Shown: positions 35,175 to 46,965 of the stretch, one piece after another | Layout: the number at the start of each line of letters is the position of its first letter | Numbering within the stretch: the stretch's first letter is position 1 | Assembly: GCF_014898055.3 (NCBI RefSeq) | Contig: NW_023601543.1 | Location: 15,523,314 to 15,587,313, forward strand | Length of the DNA: 64,000 nt | Origin: Talpa occidentalis | Taxonomy: Eukaryota; Chordata; Mammalia; Eulipotyphla; Talpidae | Direction: 5' to 3' | Translations under genes and position numbers: made by a program | Notes under the pieces: generated by a model | The model's input: only the letters and a program-made list of their open reading frames with translations | Database searches by the model: none | Told to the model about the DNA's origin: nothing

Positions 35175-35417
35175 GGGCCTCCCCGCTGGTAGTGGCGCAG
35201 CAGTTGAGCGCTGGGCTGCAGCGCCAGCCAGTTCGATCCCTGGCCACTGGCGAGGGTCCCACATGGCGCGCAGACCTCTACTGCCGTGCCCACTGCTCCC
35301 GTCTGCCTGCTCTGCTCCCCACTCTGGCTCTGGTGAATTCTCTCACCCTCCCGCACTTCTGACTGTACCCAGTGCTTGTATAAATCAATCAATCAATCAA
35401 TCAATCTTTAAAAAAAA
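35175..35417 (+). mobile_element. tRNA-derived SINE with (AATC)n tail, 14-bp TSD
   Basis: Duplication aaaaggatgaatgc at 35060+100 to 35173 and 35418-35431. This copy has a short insertion in the A-box region (ccccgctggtagtggcgcag) and a deletion in the body, so it is shorter than average. The tail is aatcaatcaatcaatc before oligo(A), as in the 61.7-kb copy. Confidence 0.94.
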
Positions 35418-35431
35418 AAAAGGATGAATGC

Positions 35432-36334
35432 TGTTGGCAATCTCAGATTTTTGGTGCAGGCTAAAGGGAACTCCCAGGTGTTCAGTTCCAGCTACAGAAA
35501 ACATGGATTCTTCTTTCTTTATCTGTTCTGTTCTCTGACCCCTTGCTTTCCTCCCTCCAGACCAGGCCATCTGATGTGAGGCACAGAGCAGGCTGGAAAA
35601 GATAAAGAAATCCAAAAGTGAAACGTTGGCACAGAAGCAGCATGCTTTGAATCACCTTTATTCATTGAGAACAGGAACCAGTGAAGGGACATTCTTCAGG
35701 CTGAAAGGAAAGTCCTAAGATTAATAGCTCCTGGGCTCTTGATGGATACTGCTGTCTCTTCTGGGGCCTTGGGGGTGGGGGGAAATAAACGTTCCTGGAT
35801 TCCTCTGTGGTCATGGATTCAGAGACCACAACACAGGGAAATCCTCGACGAGGAGCAAGTGGCCTTAATGTACTTCCCTTTCCTGGGTTGCTGAGCCTTG
35901 GAGTATTTGGGGGTCATGGTAATTGGAGGCACACAGAGGGTTGCCTCAGCTAGAGATTAAGCCTCCACCAACTGTGCATTACTTTCAAATTTGAGGGGCA
36001 TGGGGTGGCACAGCTGTGGTTGGGTCTGGCTTTTGTTTCTGTGCTGCAAGTTCATCAGGGAAAACCTTTTTGGGGGAATTATAACTAAGGAAATGACCCT
36101 CAGTCTACTCACAACATGGCTTAGGCCTGATCACCCATGGCATTTACCAAAACTTGAATGAGTGTCTAGTATGTAGCAACAGTGAGAAGTACAAAGTGGA
36201 CCTGGTTGTTGATATCACATACTCTTGAGTTGCACCAAACACTGGCTCAGCTTTTCAGTTGGCGTTTGCTTTTTAGGCTGAGTAGGAGGGTCTAGGGGCA
36301 GGACAGGCCACTGAGCAGGTTTTCTATGATCCAG
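35432..36334. other. No recognised gene or repeat
   Basis: A minus-strand AATAAA lies near 35657 (plus: cctttattcattg). It may be incidental. Confidence 0.35.
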
Positions 36335-36830
36335 CAGATGGGGGTAAGGGAGGAGTCAGTCCTGGAGACCTCGGTGGCTTTTCAGGTTTTTATTGGGATT
36401 TACCACGTACATGGCAGGCAGAGGTGCTGGCAGGCTGGGAGTCTGGCAGGCCTCCCAGCCCCCAGCAAGTCTTTACTCTTTCTGAGATCTCTGGCCTTCT
36501 CTGGTGGTCTCTACTCTGCTCTCTGCTGCTACTCGTGGTGCTTCTTTCATTCAGCTTCTGCTGGCGTCCCCGTGATGCCGCCCTTAAAAGCCCAGTCTTA
36601 GCCCAGGTGAATCCCATCTACCTATGCCCACACCCTACTCCAGGTGCCCGCCATCAGGCATGCATTCAGGACCGCAGGGTTCCATCATCTATCCTGATGA
36701 CGGGAGGGCAGAAAAGCTGGATACTTTTACCTTCGAGGGTGTGGACTACAATATGCCTTGGGAGGTACATGGTATTCAAGGCACTGTTTTTATTTTATTT
36801 TAGGTATTACACTGGATCCTAGCTGCTGAA
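36335..36830 (-). mobile_element. Possible LTR-like module, unassigned
   Basis: On the minus strand a TATA-like gggcttttaagggcggc (complement near 36580-36598) is followed ~180-200 bp on by cccaataaaaacctg (near 36390). This is the spacing of a promoter and a poly(A) signal in a retroviral LTR. Ends and target-site duplication were not found. The 132-codon plus frame across it is probably chance. Confidence 0.3.
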
Positions 36831-38595
36831 CAGTACTCCACACTAGCATCCTTTTTTACCTTCCTTATAAAACTCACCACTCCTAGTACTGATAAGTTTG
36901 AAAACAGAAGCCTCAGTGTGATCTCTCCAAAGGCCACCACTATATAATCGTCTTAACAATATTAATAATGCTGTTGTTGTGAATAATCACTATTATTCAT
37001 AGAAAAGTCTAATATTAAGATCGGATTGACAGTTAAGTAGTAGGAGACACAGAAGTTTTTTTAACTTTGCTTCCACTCTCATCTGCCAGGGTTCTGATTG
37101 GCAGAAAGTCACAAGACTTTGATCATCCATCAGTGGCTTCCCTTTGTACCCTTCTTCCCCATAAAATTTAGGGGAATTCCTGTGCCACACAAACAACAAA
37201 GGGCAAAACCTGCAAATTGTAACACCAAATAATTTCTCCTACCTCTTGTGAGCTTTCCTCTTCCACCACCCTTTGGTCACATTCCCATTTTATCTGGGAG
37301 GGGGCATGACGGAAGGGGGCTGGGGAAATGGTGCTTCTAAAAGCTTTGTGAAAGCTTCTCTTCCCTGAAATAGGCCTGAAGCAGATGTTGACATTTATGA
37401 GGGATTTGCCATATGTCGATAATACCATCCTCGATTTTTCGGGGTCTGTTTTCTGATTTTATTTGCATTTATTTCTTCAGGATCCTAGGTGTCATGGCTA
37501 TTGGGGCCATGGGTTCTGGTTATAGTAAAACTAAGTGCATCTGGATCATTACCTCCTCTCTCATTACTGTTACTTAATTGACCAGGTTAATTTAATTATT
37601 ATCATCTTAACTCAAGATTAGAATGGGGATGGTGAGATAAATGCGTGCCTCAAGGAATACCCACTAGAGAACTAATAGTACACTGTGTGGCCCTTTGTGC
37701 CCCGCTGAGGACACCCAGCTTTTGCCTGAAAGGGCTATTGATCACTGCACCTTAAGGGTGCAACATCTTCTTTATAGAAGATAGATCCCTTCTGATTCCC
37801 TCTTTAATTTTGGTTCTTGTATATGTTTAGTTTGCCTGTTTACTCAGGGTGCTCATGAACACATCTTGTATAGCTCCAGTCTTCTGCAGCTAATCTCCAG
37901 CTTTATTAGACAAGGTTTAGGGCATTTCCTGACTTTCCAGAGTGGAAGTTTAATTAGAAACATAAGCAGTTTTTGATCATCTGACATGTTAAAGATGTAT
38001 TCTCTATCATTAGTATAAGGGTTGTCTAAACATAGATATTGCTTTGAATCTTTAAACTTTCTGATTGATCTGTAAAATAAATTTTTGCAAGATACCAGTT
38101 GATCCCTAGCAGATGGTTTATTAAGTAAAAATCAGATTTAAAGCAAACATGTCACAATTATTTTTTTGCTGCAGTAGAATTCCTACTGTTGATGAACTCC
38201 TAATTGGAATTTGGTTCTGGCAAGGAATAAAAACAGACACACTGTGAGGACAGAGTGCTCAAAATAGTACATTGAGCCATCCAAAGGCCCAGAGGAGACC
38301 TACATTGTGCTTTCTTTATGTCCCTTTTCTTTTCGTGTGGAGGACATTTGACCCCAATATATCCCATTAGGTGGCAAGGAGATGGGAACAATAAAGAGGC
38401 ATGTTCCAAGCCACCAGTGAGGAAAGATCCATGATTTTTAAGGATTTCTGTCCTGGAAGTACTGGAATGTAAAGGCTCCCAAGCTCAACTTCCTAATATC
38501 CAGAATTACCATTGCTGATGTATCTCGAGAACTGATCTGCAGAAATGCCAAAGGTACCAGAGACAAGTGTCAGTAGCTACAGCAAAATGACCAGA
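36831..38595. other. No recognised gene or repeat
   Basis: AT-rich from 36840 to 37020 and 37560 to 38180. Minus frames of 60-86 codons lack support. Confidence 0.4.
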
Positions 38596-38599
38596 AATA

Positions 38600-38805
38600 A
38601 CTGTAATGTGATGTGCTCTATGCTAAATGTTATACATACATTATCTCATTTTACACTGGCAAATCTCTGTAAGATCTATTATTTCCAAGGTCTATAGATG
38701 AGAAGACAGACCCACAGAAGTTCCATTCAAGATCAGGAAGTTAATAGGTGATAGAGCTGGCATCAGAATCCAATTCTCCTTCACTTGTGACCACTATGCT
38801 ACTTA
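38600..38805 (+). mobile_element. MIR SINE remnant
   Basis: acattatctcattttacact, ctatagatgagaagacagac, ttaataggtgatagagctgg and catcagaatccaattctcc match the MIR core and 3' part. Confidence 0.8.
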
Positions 38806-40145
38806 CCTGACATATTAGTGTGTGACTATTAGGTCATTAGTGACCATATATTAGGCTGACTCAGTTATCAGATTAGCAGCCACTCACCTGTGTTCTTGAT
38901 TTAATGATGACACATAGGACAGAGATCTGGAATGAGATCCCAGTGTGGGGGGTGTGTGTGAAAAAGACACACAGACAGACCAAACAGAGGAAAGTTCCAT
39001 ACCTCATCCTTTGAAGTTTAATGCTAATACGAGAAAATCCAAGGTAGTTTTCAGTGGGACATCAGTGGTTATGTCATGAATATCCTGGAAATTGTTTTAT
39101 TAATGGCAATTTCTAATAAAGTAGCTTTACTGGTTCAAAGACTGAAATCAAACTGTTCCCTTTAAACATGCTATTGCATTGTTGGCTGTACTGACATATA
39201 TAGCCTGAAAAATCTACCTGTTTGACACAGTCACCAGCCTTTTCTGGGGGAAATGGTGCATTCTCAGAACCCAGGGGCCACCAAAGCAAAAGAACCTCAG
39301 GTCATCTGCCAAATGATCATCCCCTGAAAGGTAGCCTTTTCTCTGCACTGGGGCACCAGGCACACTTGGCTTCTTACTTGCTGTATGGCTGGTGTCATTG
39401 GGCTGGGCTGCTCCACTCAGTCTCTGGTGTGATGTGGCACTTAATGCTGTGGAATTATTTACTTACTCAATTAAAAAAAATACCCCAATCTAAAGCCTCA
39501 TCTGTTTCTCCCATAAACCCCCTCCCAATCCCCTACGCACCAAATACAGTTTCTGCTTCATTCCTTGCCCATTCTTTTTGCTTTTCTCTCTCTGACTCTT
39601 TCCCCTGTAACAGGACAGCAGGAGGAGGGAGCCATTTTCACACACTGGACCTGGATTCTCACATCAGGGCCCTGAGGTCTGTCCATTTCCGAGGGAGGGC
39701 TTTTTGGTTATTCTCTCTTGCCATAATTTTTAGGATTGCACCCCTATCAGAGTTTTGAAGGAAACAAACAAAAACCAAAAAAGAAAAAAAAAATGCACAG
39801 CTAAGGTACTCTATTAGGAGAGCCAATGATTTTATTTCTGTAGCTCCTTACCTTCTGCTTAATTCTCCTAAATCTCTAATCCCATCTGCTCTCTGGTTGG
39901 GTTCACATGTGGTTGCTCAAATAATCATTTTCAGTGTTCTTATTATTCTGCTCCCCTGTTAAGGAACCTCTAACTGTGTGGTATTTCCTGAACTCAGAAA
40001 GATTCTCTGGTCCCCGACATCTCCCTTATGCATCAACCACAGAGTTTGAAAGTCTGAAGAATTAAATGGTGTCTCCTGAATACCCCAGCAAACGAGGTGA
40101 GTGGTTGCTGGGATAGATCCTGCCTGAATTTATATCAAACTATTA
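38806..40145. other. No recognised gene; 178-codon plus frame at 39222-39758
   Basis: The frame is the longest single open frame in the window. Its peptide is Ser/Pro/His/Leu-rich, crosses an A-tract, has no recognised domain and no clear splice context. I treat it as chance, with low certainty. Confidence 0.35.
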
Positions 40146-40149
40146 GTTT

Positions 40150-40325
40150 TAGAAATACTTGGAGAGCTTATTACAAAGCATATTCCTGGGCCTTATCCTA
40201 TGTTTACAGAATAAAAATCACATGTGTGTACAGGGCAGGGGACCAGGCCCAAGAATATGTGTTTAAAAAATAAATTTCCTACATGTTACACACAGCATTT
40301 TCAAGAGATGTTAATCAGAAGGTTC
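40150..40325 (+). mobile_element. MER5-like hAT remnant
   Basis: acttggagagcttattacaa, gcatattcctgggccttatc and gaccaggcccaagaatatgt follow the MER5 order, strongly diverged. Confidence 0.5.
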
Positions 40326-40570
40326 TTAAGCAAGAAAGAACCATGATCAGATTTATTTTTGTAAAAAAGAAAGATCTGTTAACAAGGTGGAGGTTTTCTG
40401 GCATGGGGTAGAATAAAGATTCAGATAGGAAAACAACTTAAACTGCTGTAGAGGGGTTACCTGCAGGAAACCAAAAGAATGTTCTACTTTGAGACGTTAG
40501 GAAAGAAGTTGGAAGTCTGGAATAAATGGATATAGTTTGTGAAAAAGCTCAGAGGCCACTTCAGGCCTCT
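40326..40570. repeat. Ancient L2-like remnant
   Basis: gcaagaaagaaccatgatca then gatttatttttgtaaaaaag resemble the old repeat also seen at 5.5 kb. Confidence 0.35.
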
Positions 40571-40589
40571 CTGCTATGAGTTTGAACCT

Positions 40590-40690
40590 CATGGTGGGCT
40601 CATTGAGGTATATATAGACATATACTGAGGTGTGAGGCTGTGGTTCCAAAACTTATCCAGTATTGTAAACCAATGGCAAATAAATAACAC
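40590..40690 (+). mobile_element. L1 3' terminus fragment
   Basis: attgtaaaccaatggcaaat and the adjacent wording match the end of the L1 copy at 22.1 kb. A second L1 was inserted at its right edge. Confidence 0.45.
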
Positions 40691-40702
40691 TTATTGAAAA
40701 AA

Positions 40703-41343
40703 ATTATTTTATTTATATATTTTTACATCTTTTGCCTTTTTGCACAATGTATGCATTTTCATCTTGGTTATATTCCACATACAATTCCAACCCCCCCTTA
40801 TGTTGACCCTAATCCCTCCACCCCCCACCCCCCCGTAGTGTGTCTCTGGTTTACAGTTGCTTGTTGATTTTGATTTTTACTTTATTATAATTAGTCTTTT
40901 TCCTGGTCCCTTATTTAGGTTTTCTAAATTCCTGCTATGAGTGAGACCATTCGGTATTTTTCTTTTTCTTTCTCGCTTATTTCGCTGAGCATGATCCCTT
41001 CCAGCTCCATCCAAGTTGCTGCAAATTACATGAGTTTATCTTTTTTGATTGCTGAGTAATATTCCATTGTGTATATGTATCATGTCTTTTTGATCCAGTC
41101 ATCTATTTTTGGGCATTTGGGTTGTTTCCATAGCTTAGTTATTGTAAATAGTGCTGCTGTAAACATAGGGGTGCAGGTGTCCTTTTGAATTAATAATTTT
41201 GTGTCCTTTGGGTAAAAATCTAGTAGTGGAATTGCTGGATCATATGGAAGCTCCAGCTTTAGCAGGTTGAGGAACCTTCACACAGCTTTCCATAGTGGTT
41301 GGACCAGTTTGCACTCCCACCAACAGTGCAGGAGAGTTCCTTT
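40703..41343 (-). mobile_element. 5'-truncated L1, minus orientation, 12-bp TSD
   Basis: The minus strand carries ORF2's terminus and 3' UTR: plus reading ctggtttacagttgcttgtt, gctatgagtgagaccattcg, ttccagctccatccaagttg, attccattgtgtatatgtat, ggttgtttccatagcttag and cccaccaacagtgcaggaga. The repeat ttattgaaaaaa at 40691-40702 and 41344-41355 is a likely target-site duplication. Relatively well preserved and the same subfamily as the 47.2-kb copy. Confidence 0.92.
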
Positions 41344-41489
41344 TTATTGAAAAAATATTTTAGAGGGCAGCTCATTTCACCTTTGCTCATCACAGGGAAG
41401 GCACTCACCTCTCTCATTTACATCAGGCCTGGGAGGAACAACACGTCTGTGTGAGGAAAGATTGTGCTACGGAAGCAGCACATCCAAAT

Positions 41490-41655
41490 GCTGGTTCTCA
41501 TAGTGCAGTCCTCTGACTTGCATCCAGATCAGCCAAAATGCTGGTTCCAATGCAGATTCCTGAGCCCCACCTCAGACTTACTGAATCATAATGGGAGCCC
41601 CCATATCTGTACTGTAACTAGCTTCCAGATGACACTAATGCTAACGAAAGGTAAA
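41490..41655 (+). mobile_element. MER5-type hAT MITE
   Basis: atgctggttctcatagtgca, catccagatcagccaaaatg, gattcctgagccccacctca and gacttactgaatcataatgg in MER5 order. The 121-codon frame 41464-41829 runs through it. Confidence 0.75.
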
Positions 41656-42110
41656 AAGGCAGTGTTCTACAGTATTTGTACTGCTGCTCTTAACAAGAAA
41701 TTCTTCCCCTCCAGAAATTTTCTTATCCCTATGGAAACTGGCTTCCCTGATCTACTTTCCCCAACTCCAACAAATGTGACCTGTTCTGTTGCTATGGAGA
41801 TGGGAAATGGGCTGGGACTTTGTGACTAGGGTGCGGGTGAGAGTTGGGGAGCGCTGAGATGCAGGAGCTTGACTGGAGGTGGTGGGAAGGACTAAGGGCT
41901 TGTACTTAGAATCTGTGCACTTGAGTTTGTAAAAAGGCAGGAAGTCCAGAGGAAACCGATAACAAAATTACCCAGCACAAATATCTCACTATGCTCAGCC
42001 TTGATTCAACCGCGAGGACAATGATGTTTGAGGATGAGGACTGGAGACCAGCTCTGGAGGGGAAAGTGAGGTGTGGGGACTACCTACACCAGCACCCATA
42101 GACCGGATGT
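41656..42110. other. No recognised gene or repeat
   Basis: Unique-looking, purine-rich toward 41820-41900. Confidence 0.4.
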
Positions 42111-42111
42111 T

Positions 42112-42335
42112 TAAACAACAGACATTTATTTTGTCAGTGTTCTGGAGGCTGGAAATTTGAGATCAGTGTGTCAGCTTGTCAGGCTCTGGTGAGGATTCCT
42201 TCTGGAGAGAGAAATGGATCTTCCTCTGTATGACCTCATTCAACTGCAATTACCTCCTAAAGGCCCTGTGTCCAAATGTAGGTTGTTGTCAGGGACAGGT
42301 ATCTGAGGCAACTGATTTGCAACTCATTTGCTAGT
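42112..42335 (-). mobile_element. MaLR-type LTR fragment
   Basis: Reverse complement of MST/MLT1: caacagacatttattttgtc, gttctggaggctggaaattt, gagatcagtgtgtcagcttg, ggctctggtgaggattcct and cctcctaaaggccctgtgtc. Confidence 0.8.
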
Positions 42336-42489
42336 GCATCCTATTTTAAAATTTGTCAATAAGTATTTTTCTATCCACCCACTTTATGGGCTTTTAGATT
42401 TCAACCACAATCCCTTTCACTCTTCCACACTGAGTTGGCACTGCTTGATGGTGTTTTGTGAGCACTTTTAAGGGATATTATTATTTTAA

Positions 42490-42625
42490 AATATGTGTCC
42501 TATGTAAGCAACCAGGTTGTAACTCTTCAAGGGCAGGAGCTGGCCCTTGCTTCTTTTGTTTCCCAATGTTTAAGTTCAGGTCGCAGTGGGTACTTGGTCA
42601 CTGATGACTAATTGACTGACTGTCA
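42490..42625 (+). mobile_element. L2 LINE 3' fragment
   Basis: gttgtaactcttcaagggca, ggagctggcccttgcttctt and gggtacttggtcactgatga parallel the L2 3' UTR. Confidence 0.5.
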
Positions 42626-43435
42626 GAACCAGGACAGTACTTCGGAAGAGAAAAGTGAGTTCACTGGGATGGCTGAGATTTGGAGATAAGGACTGTATCC
42701 TATTTGATTGGCATACAGTTCCTCCTAGTTCAAAGAAGGCAAGCCAGGATTTTTAAAAGAGAAACACTGGATATTTCCAATATTAGAATACAGGCCAGCC
42801 TTGCTCAACTGCTATTGTTTTGAATTTAGCAGGATGTGTTGTGTTTGCAACTTCTGGACTTATTCGATCTGCTATTTTTGGTGTTCTTCATTAAATGGAT
42901 TGTTGATATGTAAATATACAAGTTGCTATGCAAAATTGCCCTAATTTTCTTGTGAACTTTCTTCCTGCAGCTTGTGGAGAGGCATTATATTACTTCCCCA
43001 CATTTAAGAATATTTTAAGTACTTGATGCTAAATTGTGCTAAACCAATTGTCAAAACTTGGGAGTATACCATAAAAGAAAATTGATACAGATAAAATCAA
43101 GCCATTTGCATGGACTCCTCTGTTTATTTATATGTATGCAAATATATCTGCATGTGGCATAGTTATACACACACATTGTGTTATGGTTAAAGATCCAACT
43201 GGAGTTAATGACCATACACAGGGAAGAACTATTAGCAAATTAATTAAGAACCTGTCTGTCATGCTATTGTAAAGCAAAGTCATTTGTTAGCTTAAAGAGG
43301 AACTCTTTTCCCTCACTGAAAATTGATTTTTTGCAATATTAGCTGACCTCTGCTAGAGAGGAGATTTCTGTTCAAATAAACTAAAGGTTGTAGATGACTA
43401 GTCAACCAGAGCAGTGTAAACATGAACTGAATTGG
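42626..43435. other. AT-rich, nothing recognised
   Basis: Short frames only. Confidence 0.4.
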
Positions 43436-43439
43436 ATAC

Positions 43440-43590
43440 ATTTGTTCACTAAATATTGATTGATCAGAAAGCCTTCTATATTTTAGACACAGTACAGGGC
43501 ACAATTGAGCAAGGGGTTGTAGTAGTGAGCAAGATAGCCATGGTCCTTGCCTTTATGAAAACTTACATTAATTCCACATTACATCATCAG
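43440..43590 (-). mobile_element. L2 LINE 3' end remnant
   Basis: Plus reading: gttcactaaatattgattga, gacacagtacagggcacaat, gtagtgagcaagatagccat, ggtccttgcctttatgaaaa. Reverse complement of the L2 terminus. Confidence 0.55.
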
Positions 43591-43594
43591 TGTA

Positions 43595-43970
43595 TATGTG
43601 CATGTCTTAGGCCCTTTGGACTGCCATAGCAAAAATCATCATAGAGTCAGTGGCTTAAACAAAACATGTGTCAGTATTGAAGGTTAGGAACTTGAATATG
43701 AAGATGCTGGTAGATTTGGGATGAGGTGAAAGTTCTCTTCCTGGTTCACAAAAGGCTGTTTTCTTGCTGTAAATTCACCTAGGAGAAAGTGTAAGGGAAC
43801 TCTTGTGGGGGTTTCTTTTATAAGAGCACTAACCCCATTTATGAGAGCTCCACTTGCATGAACAAATCACCCCTTAAATGCCCCAAATACCAACACCTTC
43901 ACTTTGGGGACGGTTTCAACCTAAGAATGGGGGGGGGGCACACACATATTCAGCCTGCAGTATTGTGTAT
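43595..43970 (-). mobile_element. MaLR-type LTR (MST/MLT1-like)
   Basis: Plus reading: ctttggactgccatagcaaa, gagtcagtggcttaaacaaa, tttataagagcactaacccc, accttcactttggggacggt. This is the complement of the MaLR order. A G9-10 run (43930-43939) lies at its right. Confidence 0.8.
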
Positions 43971-43974
43971 TGTT

Positions 43975-45525
43975 ATAGTAATTCTAGCAATCTTAGATAT
44001 TTTATTTATATAATCAAAGAATTATACAGTTGGAAGATGCCTTGAAATGGCATTGAGCCTATTCTTTCATCCTTTGAGTATCTGGGAGAAATTGTGTGTA
44101 TGTTTTTTTGGGGGGGAGTGCAGCTACACTGAGTGATGAGCCAGCCCCACCCATGTCTCCTGGATACTCATGATATCTGTGCATGCTTATCTGATGGCTG
44201 TGAACTACAAGAACCAGGTACTTGTCTGTGTGCTTTTTTTGACCTCTGAAACAAACATGACCTATGTTGGGGAGTTAACACATCTCCCATAACCAGTAAA
44301 GCAGTCCTCAACCAAATACTCCTGAAATCAGTGGAAAATACCCCATTTGCTCCCACTCATCTGTTGGGATAGCTATGAGCTGTCTTCTACATTATCTCAC
44401 ATATGTCTCAAGTAGGATTGAAACCTAGTTACTCATAATGATGTTCTACTCAGTATTCACTCTATATCAACTTCTGTTTCTTTCCTGTAACACTTCCCTA
44501 TTTTCTTACCAACACTTTGTGGGATCACCCCACCCCACCCCAAAACATACCACTTGTATCCCATTGTTATCACAGGGTCATATTCTGGGATAACCCATGT
44601 GACCCAAACTAAGTCATGTGCCAGCCCTGTGATGGAATTGTAAGTCATGTGATGGAATTGTATATTCAATGGCAAATTTATCTTGAAAATCATATATAAT
44701 GTGAAATACATGGTTATTGTTCATATAAAAAGTATTTATTTTGTCAAAAAATTATATGCACATGATTAGCTAATGAGTATATTTGGAGAAGCCTTTATTT
44801 TTGAGGAAAAATAAAATGGTTTTGCAATTTAATAGCACCCCCCACTTTTGATTGGACAGTTTCCCAGTATTGTGTATTAGAGTTCCCAGAAAGCCATTTG
44901 GTGCTTTTTAACATTATGAAATCTTATTTTAAGATCTGGCTACTTCTTTTAATTTCTTCCCGCCATAAATCTTGATTTCCTAGGATAGAGTGTTAGGCTG
45001 GGTGGTTACCATATAACCCAATGTTCACCTCCCCTTTAGTTTTGTTTCATTTTTTGTTTTATTGTTTTATCCTCTACCTTGAATGGAATCTTACCCCTAG
45101 TTTTAGAGAGAGGATGTCCAGAATTTCTCTTTGCACCCTCATAAACCCAATGCATATATTTCTCTCCATACTTTATTGGTGATGAGAAAGTTATCTGATT
45201 TTTTTTTACTAGGCTTAGAGTATATCAGTCTATGAATAAAACAATTCAGGAAGTGAAAACAGACAAGTAACAAAAGTGTTAGGCTTATGCAGGACAAAGG
45301 ACTTATACCATGAACTTTTTATAGTTGTATATTTTATGTATGTGTACTAGGATCTATTTCTCTCTCATAAACCCTACATGTCCCTACAATAATGAAGATT
45401 GTTTCATCTGTGAGCTTGAGGGTGGCTATTGCTGGAGAAGGAAGAATAGAAGTTCCCTGATTAGAAAGGAGAACTTGGCTTCAGTGACCAAGTTGTTTGT
45501 TGCTAGCATTGCAAGATGCTTGCCC
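43975..45525. other. No recognised gene; small direct repeat at ~44.63 kb
   Basis: tgatggaattgtaagtcatg is followed directly by tgatggaattgta (44631-44664), a 20-bp-period duplication. Minus frames at 44168-44711 are short and unsupported. Confidence 0.45.
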
Positions 45526-45529
45526 CAAT

Positions 45530-45715
45530 TAATTGTCTTGATAATTGAACTCTTGCCTCTTCTCCAACAAATGTCTTGGTTTGGATGTTTGCTTGGATTT
45601 TTGGATCTGTCTCATCTTTTTTTTTGCTATGTCCAATGTCCTGTCCAACTCACTGCCTGTTAGAAACGCTTGCCTATAGTAGGTATTGAGTAGATATTTC
45701 TTAAATATTGGCTAT
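45530..45715 (+). mobile_element. L2 LINE 3' end
   Basis: Terminal part shows ccaatgtcctgtccaactca and gcctatagtaggtattgagt, then agatatttcttaaatat, the L2 3' terminus pattern. The overlapping 112-codon frame (45325-45663) is therefore partly repeat-derived. Confidence 0.45.
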
Positions 45716-45779
45716 CTTCCCTGAGTCTTGTTTACATTATGCTTCTAAGTCTTCTCTGGCTCTGTCTTCCCAGAATAAA

Positions 45780-46345
45780 TGAGACCTGGTTGAAGCAAAA
45801 TAAAAGTGTATATTTGGGGGTTTTATTAGGGAAGGAAGTGACCAGAGAGCCCAGGGTTGGAGTACTCGAGTTGCCAGGGGTGAGAGTACTTAAATTCACA
45901 AAAAGGTGGGCTAGTTCCCTTTTATGAAAGGTTTTCAGTCGTGCAGTTTTGATTGGTGAACATTAGTTAAGTGGTAATTGGTCAAGCTTCAACCTTGGTC
46001 CTTTGGCAGGCTGACTTTGTTTCAGCTCCTTCTGGGAGGTGGAGCTGTCTGAGCATGCCTGGACATTTAGGCCAGAGCCTAAATCGCATCAGCCTTCCAA
46101 CTCTGTTTCAGTTATCCAGACTCAAGTGACTTCAAAATATTTCATATTTCCTCTAAGACCTGAGTTTTGACACCTGACTCCAAGTCTTGTCCTTGAAGTG
46201 TGGCTCCTGGATAACTTCCCAGGGATGGCAAGCTCCTTTGCTTAGATCCTTCCCTTACCCCAGCCTTGCCTCAGTTTCTTGGGATTCTGTTTCCTTATTT
46301 TGCACCACAATATGCTGACTTGCTGTAATGCTAACAGTCCAGTTC
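45780..46345 (-). mobile_element. Candidate solo LTR of an endogenous retrovirus
   Basis: Minus-strand order fits an LTR. A U3-like segment is followed by CCAAT boxes (accaatt and accaatc near 45950-45985) and a TATA-like cataaaaggg (near 45922). About 95 bp on is AATAAAA (near 45826), and the element would end in CA at 45780. The outer (U3) end is less certain; a TG on the minus strand at 46345 is one option. No gag/pol/env sequence is adjacent. Family not identified. Confidence 0.5.
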
Positions 46346-46734
46346 AGATAAAGTAACTGGAATGTTACCAATGATGGAGCAAGTTAACAAATCTGAGATA
46401 CGCAATTGTGTTTATACTTTTATTTTGAAGGATAATTATGTCTTTGCTTAAATAAAAGACCCTATGCAATGAGTGCACATGTCAGAACAAGAAAGTGTTG
46501 ACTAAGACTGGGTTCCTGCTGTGAAGTGCAAGATGCATGAAATTCTAGCATATGTGCAGAAATTTAAACCCATCATTTACTGACAGGCAATAATTACTTT
46601 AATGAAGTCAGGAGACTATTTCAAACAAGCAATTAGAGTTAACAATAAAACTGTAAACAGGACCCTAATTAATGAATTTTCAAACTGTACTTCCCACCTC
46701 TGAATGCTATGAACTATGAAAAGAATGAGAAGCG
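46346..46734. other. No recognised gene or repeat
   Basis: AT-rich unique-looking sequence. Confidence 0.4.
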
Positions 46735-46965
46735 CAACCAATGTTATTGAATATTTATGTCATGCTGGGCACTGTGCCAGGCATTTACATATATTGTCTC
46801 ATTTAATCCTCAGAACTCTGGGAATAAATACTGGTATTATCCCCATTGTGCAGATGTAACTGAGACTCTGAGATGAAAAACACTACTCAAAGTTATACAG
46901 TTTTGCCAGTGGTGTACCTGTGATTTAAACTTTGCTTAGTTTGATTTTAGAATCCTACGTTATAA
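46735..46965 (+). mobile_element. MIR SINE, well preserved
   Basis: tatttatgtcatgctgggca, ctgtgccaggcatttacata, tctcatttaatcctcagaac, ggtattatccccattgtgca and gtaactgagactctgaga. Confidence 0.9.

Noticed and set aside
45325..45663. 112-codon plus frame
   Set aside because: Its 3' half overlaps L2-like sequence and there is no domain or splice support.
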